Assembly: GCA_025449115.1 (NCBI GenBank)
Contig: JAHLKC010000028.1
Span: forward strand, 274,362-338,361
DNA from: Chytridium lagenaria
Taxonomy: Eukaryota; Chytridiomycota; Chytridiomycetes; Chytridiales; Chytridiaceae
Direction: 5' to 3'
Length of the DNA stretch: 64,000 nucleotides
The notes beneath the pieces are model-generated. The model did not search any database. It saw only the letters and a program-made list of their open reading frames with translations, and was not told the origin of the DNA. Each line of letters starts with the position of its first letter. The stretch's first letter is position 1. Shown one piece after another: positions 25,518 to 38,609 of the stretch. The translations under genes and the position numbers were made by a program.

Positions 25518-26816
25518 TCAAACACCAGCAGCCGCACGCTGGGCTGAACGGAAAGGTTATATATAAATATGGAAAACAACACCAACCTGAACGCTTTTGG
25601 GTTTGAGCCATGAAACCTGTCTTGATGGCGGAAACGGACTTTGTGGATCCACATGACTGGCACTGCAGGAAGAAGAGACGGTTTTCCTTCGACAAGAGAG
25701 TGTCACCAGACTTGCAAGTCTTGCAAGTCACATACTCGACTATCAAATGTCAATACCATTTCGTATCTTGTGCCCATACCAATATAACGCTTCAAAATGT
25801 TCTCAATCTGCTTTTGCTGGAAACGACCCTTAATAATCAATCTCTGTCCACCATCGATTGATCCTGTTGTTCCCAATTCCGCAAAAAGGTACTGAATCAA
25901 GTGGTCGGGCTCTCTCCTCATCCTAAAACATCGATGAGTATCCAACATGAGAACAAAAGTCGAATGCACTAACCTCTTACTAATCTCTACGACGTTCGCG
26001 AACATTGTCTTCTTAGTTCCTTCCCTCATAACCTGGGGAGGAACAAGAGTGTACCGTTTCTTTTCGCCAGCCAGATCAGGATTGTTTTGACGAAGAATTT
26101 GGAATACTCTTGTGAGGAGCTTTTAACAATCAGTATTAAATAAAAGGAACGCTGAATAAACCTCCTTGTAAGTGTAGTCACGAGTCGACCCACTCCATGC
26201 ATCACCACCCGCAGCAGCTCCAGATTCTACTCCCTTGGTATCCTCGCCCGTTATCTCAGCACTATCATCCATCATGCCCTCGGCCCGAAGTTGGGCCTCG
26301 AAATCAGCAATGTCAGGCCTCTTCTTGCTCTTCTTCTTCTTCTTCTCGCCGAAATCAAATCCGTCGCCTCCAGCTGCTGCTTCACCCTCAGCAGGTGCAG
26401 GTGTTGACTCTTCTGCAGGGGCTTCGTCCTAATCCAAAATTCAGATCCTGCATCCCCAATAAAACATACGTCAGCAATCTTCACAGCCTTCTTCTTCTTC
26501 TTCTTTTTCTCTCCAAAGTCAAAACACAGCATCATCGTTCGCCTCCTCTACAGCCGGTTCAGCCGGGATCTCTACAACCTTTTCTTCGGGTGCAGTAGGC
26601 TCTTCTTGAGCAGGTGCCTCCTCAATATCAAACGCAGCCTTCTTCTTCTTCTTTTTCTTCTTCTGTCCGTCAAAGAGGGCCTGCATGCCAGACTCAATTA
26701 GCATACCTCCTTCCGATCCAAATTTATCTTACATTAGGATCGTCCTCTACGGGCACCTTCAGTTCAGTATCCTCATTCTCCACCACGGCCTCAGCCTTCT
26801 TCGCTTTCGATGACAT
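25518..26816 (-). CDS. SUI3: Translation initiation factor eIF2 subunit beta
   Basis: Beta subunit of the eIF2-GTP-Met-tRNAi ternary complex; binds eIF5 and eIF2B through its lysine boxes. Start [19 protein letters not shown] at 26816. Three poly-lysine boxes are visible ([52 protein letters not shown]), each after a phenylalanine/aspartate-rich linker. The folded domain includes [52 protein letters not shown] and the C4 zinc ribbon (CKTCKSG, then [10 protein letters not shown]). It ends [19 protein letters not shown] plus AGV; the final residues come from an exon after a phase-1 intron, TGA at 25518. About seven introns. Frame break in the first half (near 26520). Confidence 0.94.
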
Positions 26817-26886
26817 TTTTTTTCTCGTTTCGCAGTTAAATGCGCAAAGACCAAAAGATCACAATTTGTCGCCGGCGAATTTGATA

Positions 26887-28689
26887 ATGGCAGAGTCTTC
26901 CAGTAACGCCGACGGGTGGGGAAAGCCGGATACATCAGCAGCTCCATCTGGCTCTTGGGGAGCACCACCTCTTGTCACGAATCTTCAATCTCCAACCTCA
27001 CCTGCTGGATGGGGTGCACCTCCGAAGGTCACAGATGCAAAGAAGGGATGGGGAGGTGGGAGAAAAGTTCATGTCCGGTTTCTCATCATGCAATAGATAC
27101 AAGTCCTGACTTTAAACCTGACATTGAGTCTGTAACGGCGGGCGTCGGAAATATGCTGTCTAAAGCGGCGTCTAATGACAACGTGGTAGAGTCTGAGAAC
27201 GCATCTGCTGCAGATGTGAACGAGGTTATAGCCGAAGTACCTGTCAAGAAGCATTCCAACCTACTTGATGATAATGACAACGCGGTAGAGATCAAGCTTT
27301 CAGATCTTCAGGTGGAAGCAAACCAAGCTTTGTACTCAGGAGTCACAACGTTTGAAGACCTACCACTCGAAGATAATCTAAAGAAAGGACTTTACGCCAT
27401 GGGATTCCAACGGCCCTCCAAGATTCAGGAGAAAGCCCTCCCCTTGCTTCTGGCAAACCCCCCTAGGAATATGATCGGACAAAGTCAGTCTGGAACTGGA
27501 AAGACGGCCGCGTTTGCTCTTACTATGTTGAGTCGTGTCAACCCCGATGTCCCGACTACGCAAGCCATTTGCCTTGCTCCCGCGCGAGAACTTGCCCGTC
27601 AAATCATGGATGTCGTCCGCGAGATGGGGAAATTCACTTCTATTACGACGGCCTTTGCCATCAAGGATTCTATTGAGAGGGGTGCCAAGGTCAATGCCCA
27701 TATTGTCATTGGAACTCCCGGAACTGTTCTTGAATTGATTAAGAGAAGGCAGCTGGATAGCAAGGATGTTCGAATCTTTGTTTGTGACGAAGCCGATAAT
27801 ATGTTGGACCAACAAGGATTAGGAGACCAGAGTATTCGTGTAAAGACGTGAGTGTAAAGCCTACACGTTTTTTTTTAACATCTTTTCTCAGTATGATGCC
27901 CAAATCTTGCCAGATTGTTTTGTTCTCGGCAACCTTCACTGACGTTGTTCGTGAATACGCCGTCCGCTTTGCTCCTAACGCCAACACGATTTCGCTTAAG
28001 CAGGAGGAATTGTCTGTCGATGGTATTCGACAGCTTTACATGGATTGCAAAAACGAGAATCATAAAATAGAGGTTTTAACAACCATTTACGGCCTCCTTA
28101 CCATTGGCCAGAGTATCGTCTTTGTTCGGGTACGTTTTTGGTCACATTTTATTTGGGGCAAACATCGATAGATATAGGCATAGCTAAAGTTTGTCTTCTT
28201 GCAGAGAAAGGACAAGGCTGAGCAGGTCGCAAGGGAGATGACGGCAGATGGTCATGAAGTCATCTTATTGCACGGCTCACTAGACCCGAATGAGCGTGAC
28301 CGTGCAATGGACGATTTCAGAGATGGCAAGAAAAAGGTCCTTATAACCACGAATGTGCTCGCTAGAGGAATCGACATTCTCCAAGTCAACCTTGTCGTTA
28401 ACTTTGACATGCGCTGGATCAAACAATCGGCCCGATCCTGAGACCTACTTGCACAGAATAGGACGAACTGGACGGTTTGGCATTAGTTCGTAAAAGTCTA
28501 ACGCATTTAGATTTGGCCGTACCGGAGTCTCCATCAACTTTGTGCACGACCGTAACTCTTACGAGGAGATGAAGGCGATTGAAAGACACTTTGGTCGTGA
28601 AATCATCAGGGTGCCAACGGAAGATTACATGCAGATCGAGTCGTTGCTTAAGAAGATTGTGAAGGTACCTAATCTCTATTATATTTGAT
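26887..28689 (+). CDS. DBP5: DEAD-box RNA helicase DBP5/DDX19
   Basis: ATP-dependent helicase that remodels mRNPs at the cytoplasmic face of the nuclear pore during mRNA export. The N-terminal extension holds GWGAPP/GWG repeats. Core motifs in order: Q motif ([17 protein letters not shown]), I ([11 protein letters not shown]), Ia (PARELARQ), GG-like IERGAK, Ib (IGTPGT), II DEAD (CDEADNMLD), III (FSATF), IV, V ([11 protein letters not shown]) and VI ([12 protein letters not shown]). The C-terminus [17 protein letters not shown] is family-like. Two frame breaks lie near 28411 and 28431-28433 ([18 protein letters not shown]). The stop at 28687 assumes read-through of a possible last intron, so the final residues are uncertain. 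Head-to-head with eIF2-beta, 70 nt apart. Confidence 0.95.
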
Positions 28690-28871
28690 GTTGATAGTGT
28701 CATATGTGCTGACTATTCTATCTCGCTCTACAGTAATTCCAATATATCCCATAATATCAGCCGATAGTTGCATTGAGCCATCTTCTGTCTTATCAAAACA
28801 AGTGAATATAGCATCACAACAAAGCATTATAAAAAATTGACAAGTTATCTCTGACAAATTGATAACAAACG

Positions 28872-30841
28872 ATGGAGATTGTGTACGTTTACCAGAAGAA
28901 GAGGAAGGAGTTTGGAAGGCAGCCTACCTTCAGCGACAGGCTAGCCGAGGTCACTTTAAACATTCCCCCGGATCATGAGTATATGCGGCATTACGTTGAG
29001 CGTAATCCATGCCATGTGGAGATTCAAAGCGCTCCTGAAAAGAGCGAGCATGAGGTCAACACTGAGTCCTTTGTTTTCACCAACCGCGGAATCAACCATC
29101 TGCAAGGAGGATGGCCGAAAGATGTGGATCCTACGGATGTAGAGCATACGATTCGTTACAGGAAAAAGATTGAGAAGGATGAGGAATATATTAAGAGTGT
29201 GCAGGTCATTGGGAATATGATGGAACACTGCATCAAGCAGAACAATGCTATCGATATCTATGAAGAGTACTTTATTGATATGCCTGATAGTGCGATGGTG
29301 GAGCCTCCAAGTGCAAAATCGTTGAATGTTTACCGGTACGAAGAAAATTCTGGAAGTTAACAGCTCACTGTTCATTTCAGGGACCCAAACCGTATAAAGA
29401 GGGCTGCTTCTTATGTTTCATGGTATCCCGACGATGGCCACAAAATCGCAGTAGCATACTCTGTCCTCCAATTTCAACAAATGCCTGCAAATATTAGCTT
29501 CGACTCTTACATCTGGGATGTGGAAAACCCCAACGTTCCGGACCAGACATTAACACCTCCATCACCTCTGGTCTGCGTCAAATACAACCCCAAAGACCCA
29601 CATATTCTTGTGGGAGGATCGTACAATGGCTTACTATGTAAGATTTTTAGATCGGGAACGATATTGATTGAGTTTAGCGTACTGGGATACACGAAAGGGT
29701 CCATACCCAGTTGACACCTCGGCTATAGAAAAGAGTCACAGGGATCCCGTGTACAATTTATCTTGGGTTCAGTCAAAGTCTGGTAATAAGTGATATGATA
29801 AAGGAGATATTAAAGCCTTCAAGGTGCTGAGTTCTTCTCCGTGTCGACTGACGGTCAAGTGCTGTGGTGGGATATCAGGAAAATGGCTGAGCCAACAGAA
29901 ACACTTCTTTTGGATCCCGAGAAGAACGGAAATATTGTTGGAGGAACAGTATTAGATTTTGAGACAACTATGGTGGGAGTTTTTGGAATCTTTAAGCTCT
30001 AACGTTTTGATAGCCAACAAAATTCATGATCGGCGCTGAGAACGGATCAGTCTTTATGTGCAACAAAAAGGCAAAAAACCCGTCCGAAAAAATCACGCAC
30101 GTCTACCCAGGTCATCATGGTCCCGTTTACGCGCTTCAAAGAAATCCATTCTTCCTCAAGAACTTTTTAACCGTTGGTGATTGGAAGGCCCAGGTACAAT
30201 CATTACAACATTGTCAAGTTACTAAACCATCCACAGATCTGGTCAGAAGATGTCCGATCACCTATAATGTCTACAAAATACTCTTCATCGTATCTTACAG
30301 ATGGATGCTGGTCCCCGACGCGTCCGTCTCTTTTCTTCACGTCAAAGATGGATGGAACCGTTGATGTTTGGGATTATGTCTTTAAGCAAAATGAACCGAC
30401 TCTGACGGTCCAAGTCTGTAACTCTCCTATCCACTCAGTTAAGGTTCAAGAGCACGGGAAGATTATGGCGGCCACGGCAAGAGACGGCACGACGACGATA
30501 TTGGAGCTCTCAGAGGGGCTTTCGAAAGTGCAAAAGAATGAGAAGGCGATATTCTCTCAGGTATACATTCTAATCAAATTTCTCAAGCAAGCACTTACAT
30601 TACTGATGGAATTTTACAGATGCTTGAAAGGGAAGCTAAACGTGAAAAGACCCTTGAGGCTGCAGCGCGTGAGAAGAGAATCAAAGCCGCACAAAAACGG
30701 CCCAATTCATCTAATATCAAGCCCACAGGAACAGCGCTTGATGATATAATCCAAACAGCTGAGGACGACTTCTTTGCCACCATAAACGATGGTCTCTCAG
30801 AGGGTGACCCTGGATACTTAGCACGCCCAGCAGAGCCTTGA
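28872..30841 (+). CDS. DNAI2: Axonemal dynein intermediate chain 2
   Basis: WD-repeat intermediate chain of the outer dynein arm, needed for ciliary beating. Start MEIVYVYQKKRKEFGRQP is close to the vertebrate DNAI2 start. Conserved blocks follow: HCIKQNNAIDIYEEYF, SDSYIWDVENPN-type WD segments (SFDSYIWDVENPN), VKYNPKDPHILVGGSYNGLL, YWDTRKG, STDGQVLWWDIRKMAEPTE, FPGHHGPVYALQRNP-like (YPGHHGPVYALQRNPF), NFLTVGDWKAQIWSEDVRSP, SKMDGTVDVWDYVFKQNEPT, and a C-terminal coiled coil (MLEREAKREKTLEAAAREKR). TGA at 30839. Eight introns, and the frames join without an evident indel. About 560 residues, as in other flagellates. Strong evidence for a motile cilium in this organism. Confidence 0.97.
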
Positions 30842-30877
30842 ATCTGCTCTGTGTAACGTCATCTGTAAAAGGTCAAG

Positions 30878-33295
30878 ATGCTCAGAACACGGCAGAAAGG
30901 TTGGGAGGATCTCGATGTACTCTCTGCTTGGGACAGAGTAGTTTTTTAACGCTTCATCCGTCTCTCGTAATAAATATGTATAGATGCTTTGATATCCATG
31001 CTGAATTTAAACAATGGGGCTGACGCTGCATCTATTCCTTCGTTTGCTGCCGAACCATCTGGTTCATTCAGTGTGGAGCCAAAAGAGCCTGTCTGGAAGG
31101 TCCTCATATACGACCAGGAGAGTCAGGATATCATATCACCTATTCTTAAGGTGAATGGACTGAGGGAGCAAGGCATTACCATTCACATGTATGTGCAAAC
31201 ACTTTGGACCGAATTTAAACAGATACTAGTCATTGAAGAGCGATCGTCACCCATTCCCGATGTACCCGCTGTTTACTTTTTGACTCCGACCCCTGAAAAC
31301 ATAAAGGCACTTGGAGAAGTAATTAATGGGTGTTGCATTAACATGCTGACATTGGCTGGTTAGGATTTCAGCAAGGACCTTTATGACTCTTACTTTATCA
31401 ACTTCACGTCGGCTTTGGCGAGACCTCTTCTCGAAGAGCTCGCAACGGTCGCCATCGCAGCCAACGTCTCTGCCAAAATTGCGCAGGTAGAATCCCTCAA
31501 TGCTTTTAGGCCTCACGATTATTCCAGGTCTTTGATCAATACATGAACTTTATTTCACTCGAAATGAACCTCTTCACGCTAAACCATTCCGATACCTACT
31601 ACCTCCTCAACAACTCCTCTACCTCCGATACCGCTATTGAAATGCACATAAATAAGGTTGTGGGATCCCTGTTCTCGGTTCTCGTTACAATGGGTGAGTC
31701 CGAAATTTACCATAAAGCTCATTAATTAAAGGCGTCGTTCCTATTATTCGTTGCCCATCCGGAAATGCTGCCGAAAGCGTTGCTGCCAAACTTGATGCGA
31801 AGCTTCGGGATCATCTCGCCAATACCAGGAATAATTTGTTTCAGGAAAGCCTCTCAGGAACTTTGTCGCGACCTGTTCTCATTATTCGGACCGGAATGCG
31901 GATCTGTCTACCATGTTAAGCCATACATGGACTTATTCCACGCTTGTTCACGATGTTTTGGGATGAGCTGAATCGTGTTGCGGTCACTGTGAGTGGTTTT
32001 GGTACTTGATAGGGATTAATTAGAGAAAAAATAGATAGAGAGAAGGGCTCGAAGATGAAGAAGAATTACGATTTGGACATAACGGATTTCTTCTGGGCAA
32101 AAAACGCCGGAAATCCGTTTCCTGAGGTCGCAGGTGAATATATGTATTAAGCATGCCTTTGATTTAAAATAGAGGACGTTAGCGCTGAGCTTAACAAATA
32201 CAAGAAGGATGTTGACGAAATCACCAGGTCATCTGGCGTTTCCTCGCTTGAAGAAGTTGATCCCAAGTAAGCTATTTGCTGTGACCGAAAACTGACGCAG
32301 TAGCTCAAATGCAAATTCACTAAAACTCGCAATGACCGCTTTACCGGAGCTTACGGAAAGAAAGAGAATATTGATATGCATATGAACATTGCCACGGCCT
32401 TATTTAAAATTATTGGAGACAGGCAGCTGGATGCGTTCTTCTCTGTGGAAGAGTCTCTGGGCAAGCAAGTGAGAATGGCTTGATTACGAATTTCTTTTAA
32501 GTTTCATCATCCTTACGCTAATTCAATCACTCGTTACGAACAGTCAAAAGCTGCCGTCTTGGAACTTCTAAGGGACTCCAAAAAAGCGTTGGAAGACAAA
32601 CTCCGTTTAATGTTGTTATTCTACATGTCTGTCGAGGATGTATCAAAGGAAGATCTTGCTGCGATGGAGGAGACCATCAAGTCCGCTGATGGATCAACTG
32701 CCTCACTAAGCTACATCAAGTCAGTACGCTCGTTCTCAAAAATAGCTGCCGCGTCCAATATCCCACAATCTTCCACCACCTCAGATTTTTTGGGCAAGTT
32801 TACGTCCATTGGAAGCAAGGTCTGTTATTATATGTATCAAGTTTAGTTACACATATTATTAGCTGGCTGGGCATCTTGAAGGTGCTGGAGGAGGTTTCGA
32901 GAACTTAATTGCGGGGGTAAAGAACCTTCTTCCCACTAGACGCGATTTACCATTGACAAAAGTGGTTGACGCGATCATGGAGGGAACTCCGAATACCGAG
33001 GCAGATGAGTACCTCATTTTTGATCCTAAAGCTCCCAAAAATACAGCCTCAAGGCTGAAGAAGGGTAAATCGACGTACCAGGAGGCTATTGTCTTTGTAA
33101 TCGGGGGCGGAAATTACCTGGAGTACCAGAATATTCAAGATTATGCAATGGTATGAAATTGGATGTTAAATTAATCTCACCCATACTTTACCTTTCCCAG
33201 AGGGTGTGCAGAAGAAAAAGATTGCGTATGGGTCGACGGAGATTTTAACAGCATCCCAGTTCCTCACGCAACTGGAAAGATTAGGATCAAGCTGA
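30878..33295 (+). CDS. SLY1: Sec1/Munc18 protein SLY1 (SCFD1)
   Basis: SM protein that binds the ER-Golgi syntaxin Sed5 and drives SNARE assembly. Exon 1 is short (MLRTRQK at 30878) and, after an intron, continues DALISMLNLN, the family N-terminus. Then come EPVWKVLIYDQESQDIISPI, IPDVPAVYFLTPTPENIKAL, DLYDSYFINFTSALARPLLE, GVVPIIRCPSGNAAESVAAK, RNADLSTMLSHTWTYSTLVH, NYDLDITDFFWAKNAGNPFP and, near the end, FVIGGGNYLEYQNIQDYA with GSTEILTASQFLTQLERLG. TGA at 33293. About nine introns. One frame break at 31887 (one C lost in IIPDRNADL). Its ATG lies only 36 nt after the DNAI2 stop on the same strand. Confidence 0.95.
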
Positions 33296-33449
33296 ATAAG
33301 ACACAATAAATAACCGCATCATATGCTGTCAAAGATTTTCCACGGTTTTGGCTAATATCCTCTTGCACTTTGTAATATCAGTTTTAATCAAATGTATGTA
33401 ATCATCGCAACATTCTGTTTTATTTGAATAAAGGATGGGAAGATGGTGC

Positions 33450-33943
33450 TCAGTAGAAGAATCCAAGGATCTTTCCACCAGTGTTCTTGCGACGTGCCTC
33501 TTCGTGTCCATGACACCAGCAGAGGTGGTGAGAACGATGTAGCCGAACTGACGTGAAGGGAGGAGGTTGTTCACCCACTTCTCAATGTCAGTGCTCTTGA
33601 CGTTGAAACGGGGGGAGATGACACCGCACTTGTTGATACGGCCGATCAACTGGACAACGATCTTTCCAGAACGGTGGTCGTCAATGATCTCGAACTCGCC
33701 AATGTAACCTAAAAGAATACTGTCAGCAGAGACTTCTAGTTACATTGATGCTGGCGTACCGTGCTGTTGCATGACGGAAAGGAACTTGACAATGACCTTG
33801 GAGGAAGGCCTGATCAAGACCTGGCGCTTGCCAGCCTTCTCGGCGTTGATGATGCTCTTCAAGCAGTCGGACTAAGGGAAGTGTGTCAAACAGAATAGGC
33901 AGCGGAAGTCTTAAAAACTTACAAGGACGGAAACGCGGACCAT
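33450..33943 (-). CDS. RPS22: 40S ribosomal protein uS8 (S15a/S22)
   Basis: Small-subunit ribosomal protein binding 18S rRNA. Start [20 protein letters not shown] at 33943, then [59 protein letters not shown] and [19 protein letters not shown]. The last 20 residues are out of frame in the raw sequence: one G is missing in GACACG(G)AAGAG near 33503. Restoring it would give the normal family ending, with the stop at 33450-33452 rather than the longer aberrant ORF to 33329. Two introns, 130 residues expected. A single indel in one of the most conserved proteins known is one of the best arguments for consensus error. Confidence 0.97.
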
Positions 33944-34799
33944 ATTTGCTGATTACGAGGGTTGCTTCAATACCTTAAGTTAGCAAAACGAATAAGTCTA
34001 TAAAAACAATAAGAGACTCCAAACGCTTGAATCGCTCGGCGGAGAATGGGTGGGGGCAGTGACGTCCCGCCAAATCTACCGGCTGCACAGTGTCCTTTGG
34101 ATTGTGCGGCTTTTGCTCCCAACTCTCAGTCCAAATCTCATACGATTCTTTCAAACCATATGGGACTTCAACCGAGAGAGTGAAGGCGATGCAGGAGACA
34201 AAAATAACATAAGGTTGCTCAGTCAGGAGTATCATCCCGGGGGCCGGATTGAGTCCATGACGAGGCTTTCTCTTACGGCATTCCATTCCCCGTCTTCAAG
34301 CACGTTGTGCTCTCAGGGCTTCTCGACATTCGCAGGACAACAATTGTACAAGGTTGCGCAGCCAGTTGGATCGATGAATAGACCACCACCCATTAATTCC
34401 GATAGCGATTAGCAGTTTGCAGTATCCCATCCACCAGACAGCTCGCATGCGAATGTCTTTACGATGATGGATGGGATGGAGTGCGATGGGATGGGATGGG
34501 ATAGATGGCAACATGACGGCCTGGCTTCTCACCAAAGCAAAAGTTCGTAGATCGAAAAAGGGTGTTACACAAGTGCTTGATCCTGGTACTTGAGAGCCAG
34601 CAACATACTCTTTTTCTAAAAAGCCATTTGTTCACTACTTTCAATAAGGAAATGATATATTCAAAAAAAAAAATAACAAGACTTGTTTACGGCGTTTGAG
34701 CCTTCTTCATATTGGCTCTCTGACACTTCTCCCTGATGAATTCCCCTCATCGTCTCCAATCAAGATGCAACATACTTCTTTCTCCGTCTAATTCTGTTA
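33944..34799. other. Intergenic, no convincing gene
   Basis: Between the uS8 start and the eIF3a stop, both on the minus strand. ORFs are open on both strands (plus 34050-34412, minus 33975-34286), but neither looks like a known protein. A GGGAT/GGGATGGAT microsatellite is at about 34462-34503. Presumably the uS8 promoter plus unknown sequence. Confidence 0.4.
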
Positions 34800-37700
34800 T
34801 TAACGCCTTTGGCTGGGTGGAATGTATTTGCCAGATGCTGATGCGGTGGCAGGAGGAGCAGCATCTGTCTTCTCAGACCTCTTCCAAGGTGCAGGAGCGG
34901 CATCACCTCCTTCACGCGTTTCTCTAGGGCCTGGTCCCGCTGCCCTCCATTTACCGCCATCTCCGGAGACCGGCGCGTCTCTCCTCCTGTCTCCAGCTTC
35001 ACCGGTTGTTTCCAAATCCAAAGCCTCGTCCTTCATCACGGCCGCCATCACGTCCGAACGACGGTCCCTCCCTGCGAGCCAAAGGCGGTGCTGCAGCAGC
35101 TCCGGTGGATCGCTGCGACGGGGGAACGTATTTGTCCTGTTCCCTCTCGATTGGGGTAGTGGGGCGAAGGGTCTCGCGAGTCTCACGAGGAGGCTCAGGA
35201 GTGTCCCTTTTCCTCCAAGCGGACGGGGCGGAAGCAGTGGCGGGCAGTAGCTGGAGATGTAGCACTAGCAGCAATCGGCTCAGCCCCAGCGGTTCTCGAT
35301 CCACGCCATGCTCCAGAAGGCCTCCAGGCAGCAGCACCGGATTCAGTAGTGGCTGGCGGGTGCTCAGCTTGAGCAGATGGCGGGCGCGCACGGGAAGAAG
35401 CAATACGTTCTTCAGCAAGACGTTCTCTCTCTCTCTGCTTCTCAGCCTGTTCGTTAAGTTTCCTAATAAAACAAAGTAAGAAGCCATCTTATCATATAAA
35501 CTACCTTAGCCGCTCTTCGTCCTCAATCTTCTTCTTGGCGTCTTCAATTTCCTTCTCAGCTCTCCTCCTTTCGCGTTCTGAATTATTATTAGAACTGAGA
35601 AAATGATGCTATATATATCACCTTCTTCCTCCTGACGCATCTCTTCTTCCCTAATCCGACGCTGTTCTTCTTCCCTCTCTTGTCTCTCAAGGGCCTCCGC
35701 CTTAAGCCTGCGAAACTCCATTAAACGAGCAGCCTTCGCCTCTTCGACTAGCTTCTCCGACTCAGCAATCTGCGATTTGAACTTCAGATCACGGGCTGCC
35801 TCAAGTTTCTTTCTGTAATCGGCGTAATCTCCAGATATTTTTTTCAACCTCTTCTTAATTGTTAGGTCCTCAGCATGCTTGGCAGCAGAAGCTTCCAATT
35901 GGGCAGTTGTCAGAGCCTCGTGATATGCCCTGTCAATACGCTTCTGGTTGTCGTAGTCCTTAGCCCAAAGAGGGAGCTCAAACTTCCTAAAAGCACGTTC
36001 CAGGTGATCAACATTCCTGCTTAACTTTTTAGTCTTCGATAGGAGGTCCTTGCGCTCCTGCTCAAGAATCTCCAATTGCTTGTCACGAAGTTTCTGCGAA
36101 TCGAGATTTTCCAAGTCCTTAAGAAATAAATTTGATTAGGATCCAGCCGCCTTATAGACAGAGTACGAACTCAAGATTCAAATTCTTCGCCTTCGCCTTG
36201 AGTTCCTCGGCGATCCTCCTCTTCTCCTCCTCCTCAATAGCCTTCCTCTGCGCCTCCAACTTTTCCTTCTCACGTGCCTTTTGAGCCTCCTCCATACGAA
36301 TCCGGTCCTCCTCTGCAGCCTTTGCCATTTCCTGCTGACGAGTAGCCTCCTCATTACGAGCCTTGATCAAGGCCTGGTTCTCTCGAATCTCCTTCTTCTT
36401 CTCAATAAGGAGACGGCGGGAGAATGCGAGTTTGCGTTCCTTCAGCCGCCTGCTCTAAAGCCAATTGAAAATCTCAAGCTTCTTCTCCTCTCTTCTCCTC
36501 GACGGTTTTGGTGTCGATGAGAGAGACGGCGGTGTAGAGACGACTGGCAAGACCCGTAAGGTGGAGACGGACATGCTCAGATGGCAAAACCTTATCGCGA
36601 TATTAATAATCACAAAGGTTTTATAATACAAAACGATTTCAAGAATGATTTGCCAAACATACCTGGAGCTTAGGGCCTTCTGAGATTGTAACCTTTGAGC
36701 CTCCAAAGATGTTGGACTCAAATGTCAGACTCTTTGTCTGATGATCAATACGAATGTTAAGTTCGCCCTTACGGCATCCGTTCATAATGAATTTCTCAAC
36801 AAAGTTGGCGTCAAAGGTGTAACTAGAGGAATGGGTGCGAAGCTCGCAAGGGAGATAACCGAGTCGATGGAAATGGTGGTGTACACTTGAGAGAGCTTCG
36901 ATAGCGTGAGACAAATTTAATAGTTTCGTTAATTTTTACCTGTTGAAGCAAGCGCGTAAAAATAACTTCTTGCAACGGCTTTATGTACTTCACGAGATCC
37001 TTTGTCTCACTGATGGCCGTAAGAATGGGTGTGACTTTTTGCAGATGGAGAGGGGATGAAAATCAACCTCTAAGATGTTGTACAGCTCGCGAAGCTCAGG
37101 GCGAACACGGGAGAAGACGCTGCGGTTGAGCTGCAAAGTTGAATAATACGTATCATTTGTTTAACTCCTCGAAAGTATGTGTGCTGTAATATAAATCAAA
37201 ACTTAACGTACCGCTTCTTTTAACAATGATTCCCTGGATGGAGGCTTAGCAACCCTCAGAAGATTGGTCAAACGAGCAGTCCTAGGCTTGACATCGTCGT
37301 TCTCTGTGTACATCGACCTCTTCGAGTTGCTGATGATCGGAATGGAAAGGGTGGAAAGAAGAACAATTGACGCCATCCTTTGATGCTCTTCATCAGGCAA
37401 GTTCCTGTTCATCCTGACTGTAGCATAATACTTGCTCCATGCGGCGGAATGGAACAAGAAGTTCTCACCGACCATGAAAATACGAGCAAGCTTCTCATAG
37501 TAGTTGGCCATCATATATGCCTTGGGAGCCTTCTTTGCAACGGAGAGAAGGTTGTGGATGTCTTCAATACTCCTGAAAGCCTCCTGCCAAAGCTCTAACT
37601 CAGCCGCAGCGTTCAGCTGCTCGAAACGAGTGTCCAAGTGACGCTGAAGAGTTTCGGGCTCATTCAGGTTAATGGCATGAGCCTGGTGAGAGTACTTCGC

Positions 37701-38487
37701 GGCGGTAGTAACGTGTTGACGGAGGAGCTCACAAAGACGACGGAATTCAGTTTTGCGCACGTACTTCAAGCAGAACTTGAACGCCTGGCTAGCAATACTC
37801 TGGAAACAATGTCAACAAGAGCCAAGGTCAAATCTCAAAAAGAAAGATGCCGCACCTGATAAAGAACTTCAAGCCTAGCGTTGTTCCGGAGGATGTCCAA
37901 AGCTGTACGGTATGCCTCCCAGAGAAACTTGAGCCAAGGTGTAACAACCTCACGATCGTCCTATCCTTTGACACTTCTCCCGACACAGTCGATAAGATAA
38001 TTGATTCCGGGTCTCCATCGCCTCCAAGTCCTCAACGTTGTCCAGAGTAATCTTGTTCGCCTTGGCCTGGGCCTCGCAACCTTCTCCTCGGAAAGCTCAA
38101 TAAACCTCTTAATGACCAACTCAATTGGTGGCGATCGTAACGTTCTGCGAGATGTTTTTATACTGGTGCAGTCCTTCTTTAGAGATTTTCCCCTTCCTGA
38201 GGAGAACGCTGAGCTCAACAAACTTCAGCATGATGGGTTCAAGAGATGTCAAGGGGGTCGTGCGAGAGCGCTTGGACATGATGACATCGTGAAGAAGCTC
38301 CAAAGCCGAACCATTTTGGTTTACGGCAATCAGCTCTGCGAGATGAAACAGTTAGGAATAGAAACTCATCCGGAATGCTTTTGCCGGACAGGCTCACCTT
38401 CGGCTCGCTTGAGCGCATTTTCAGGTCGTTGGTAAAACGGCGGCTAAACGCATTAATAACAATTAGTAAACTCGCCGTATGCACCAT
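34800..38487 (-). CDS. TIF32: Translation initiation factor eIF3 subunit a
   Basis: Largest scaffold subunit of eIF3, bound to the 40S subunit. The start codon at 38485-38487 is followed directly by a 41-nt intron (contains TTTACTAATTG), so coding exon 1 is ATG alone. Exon 2 gives [15 protein letters not shown]. Further blocks: [122 protein letters not shown] and a PCI region. A long coiled/spectrin-like domain ([40 protein letters not shown]) is followed by an Arg/Asp/Gly-rich tail with repeated [15 protein letters not shown] motifs. TAA at 34800. Several frame breaks. Head-to-head with eIF3l. Confidence 0.95.
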
Positions 38488-38609
38488 CTGTCAAAACACA
38501 CCATGCTGGGCAGTTAATGCTATATCCTTCGTACGAACAAAGGACTATTTGGTATGAATTCCCGGAAGAGTCCAGAGATCCACAGAGACTTTCGAGTGAA
38601 GGTCTTGAC

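Noticed and set aside
34050..34412. Plus-strand ORF of 120 residues between uS8 and eIF3a
   Set aside because: The opposite strand is equally open, the composition is not protein-like and no family motif is present. Left as intergenic.
34462..34503. GGGAT repeat as a telomere-like or regulatory array
   Set aside because: Short, imperfect microsatellite in an intergenic region; no end-of-chromosome context.
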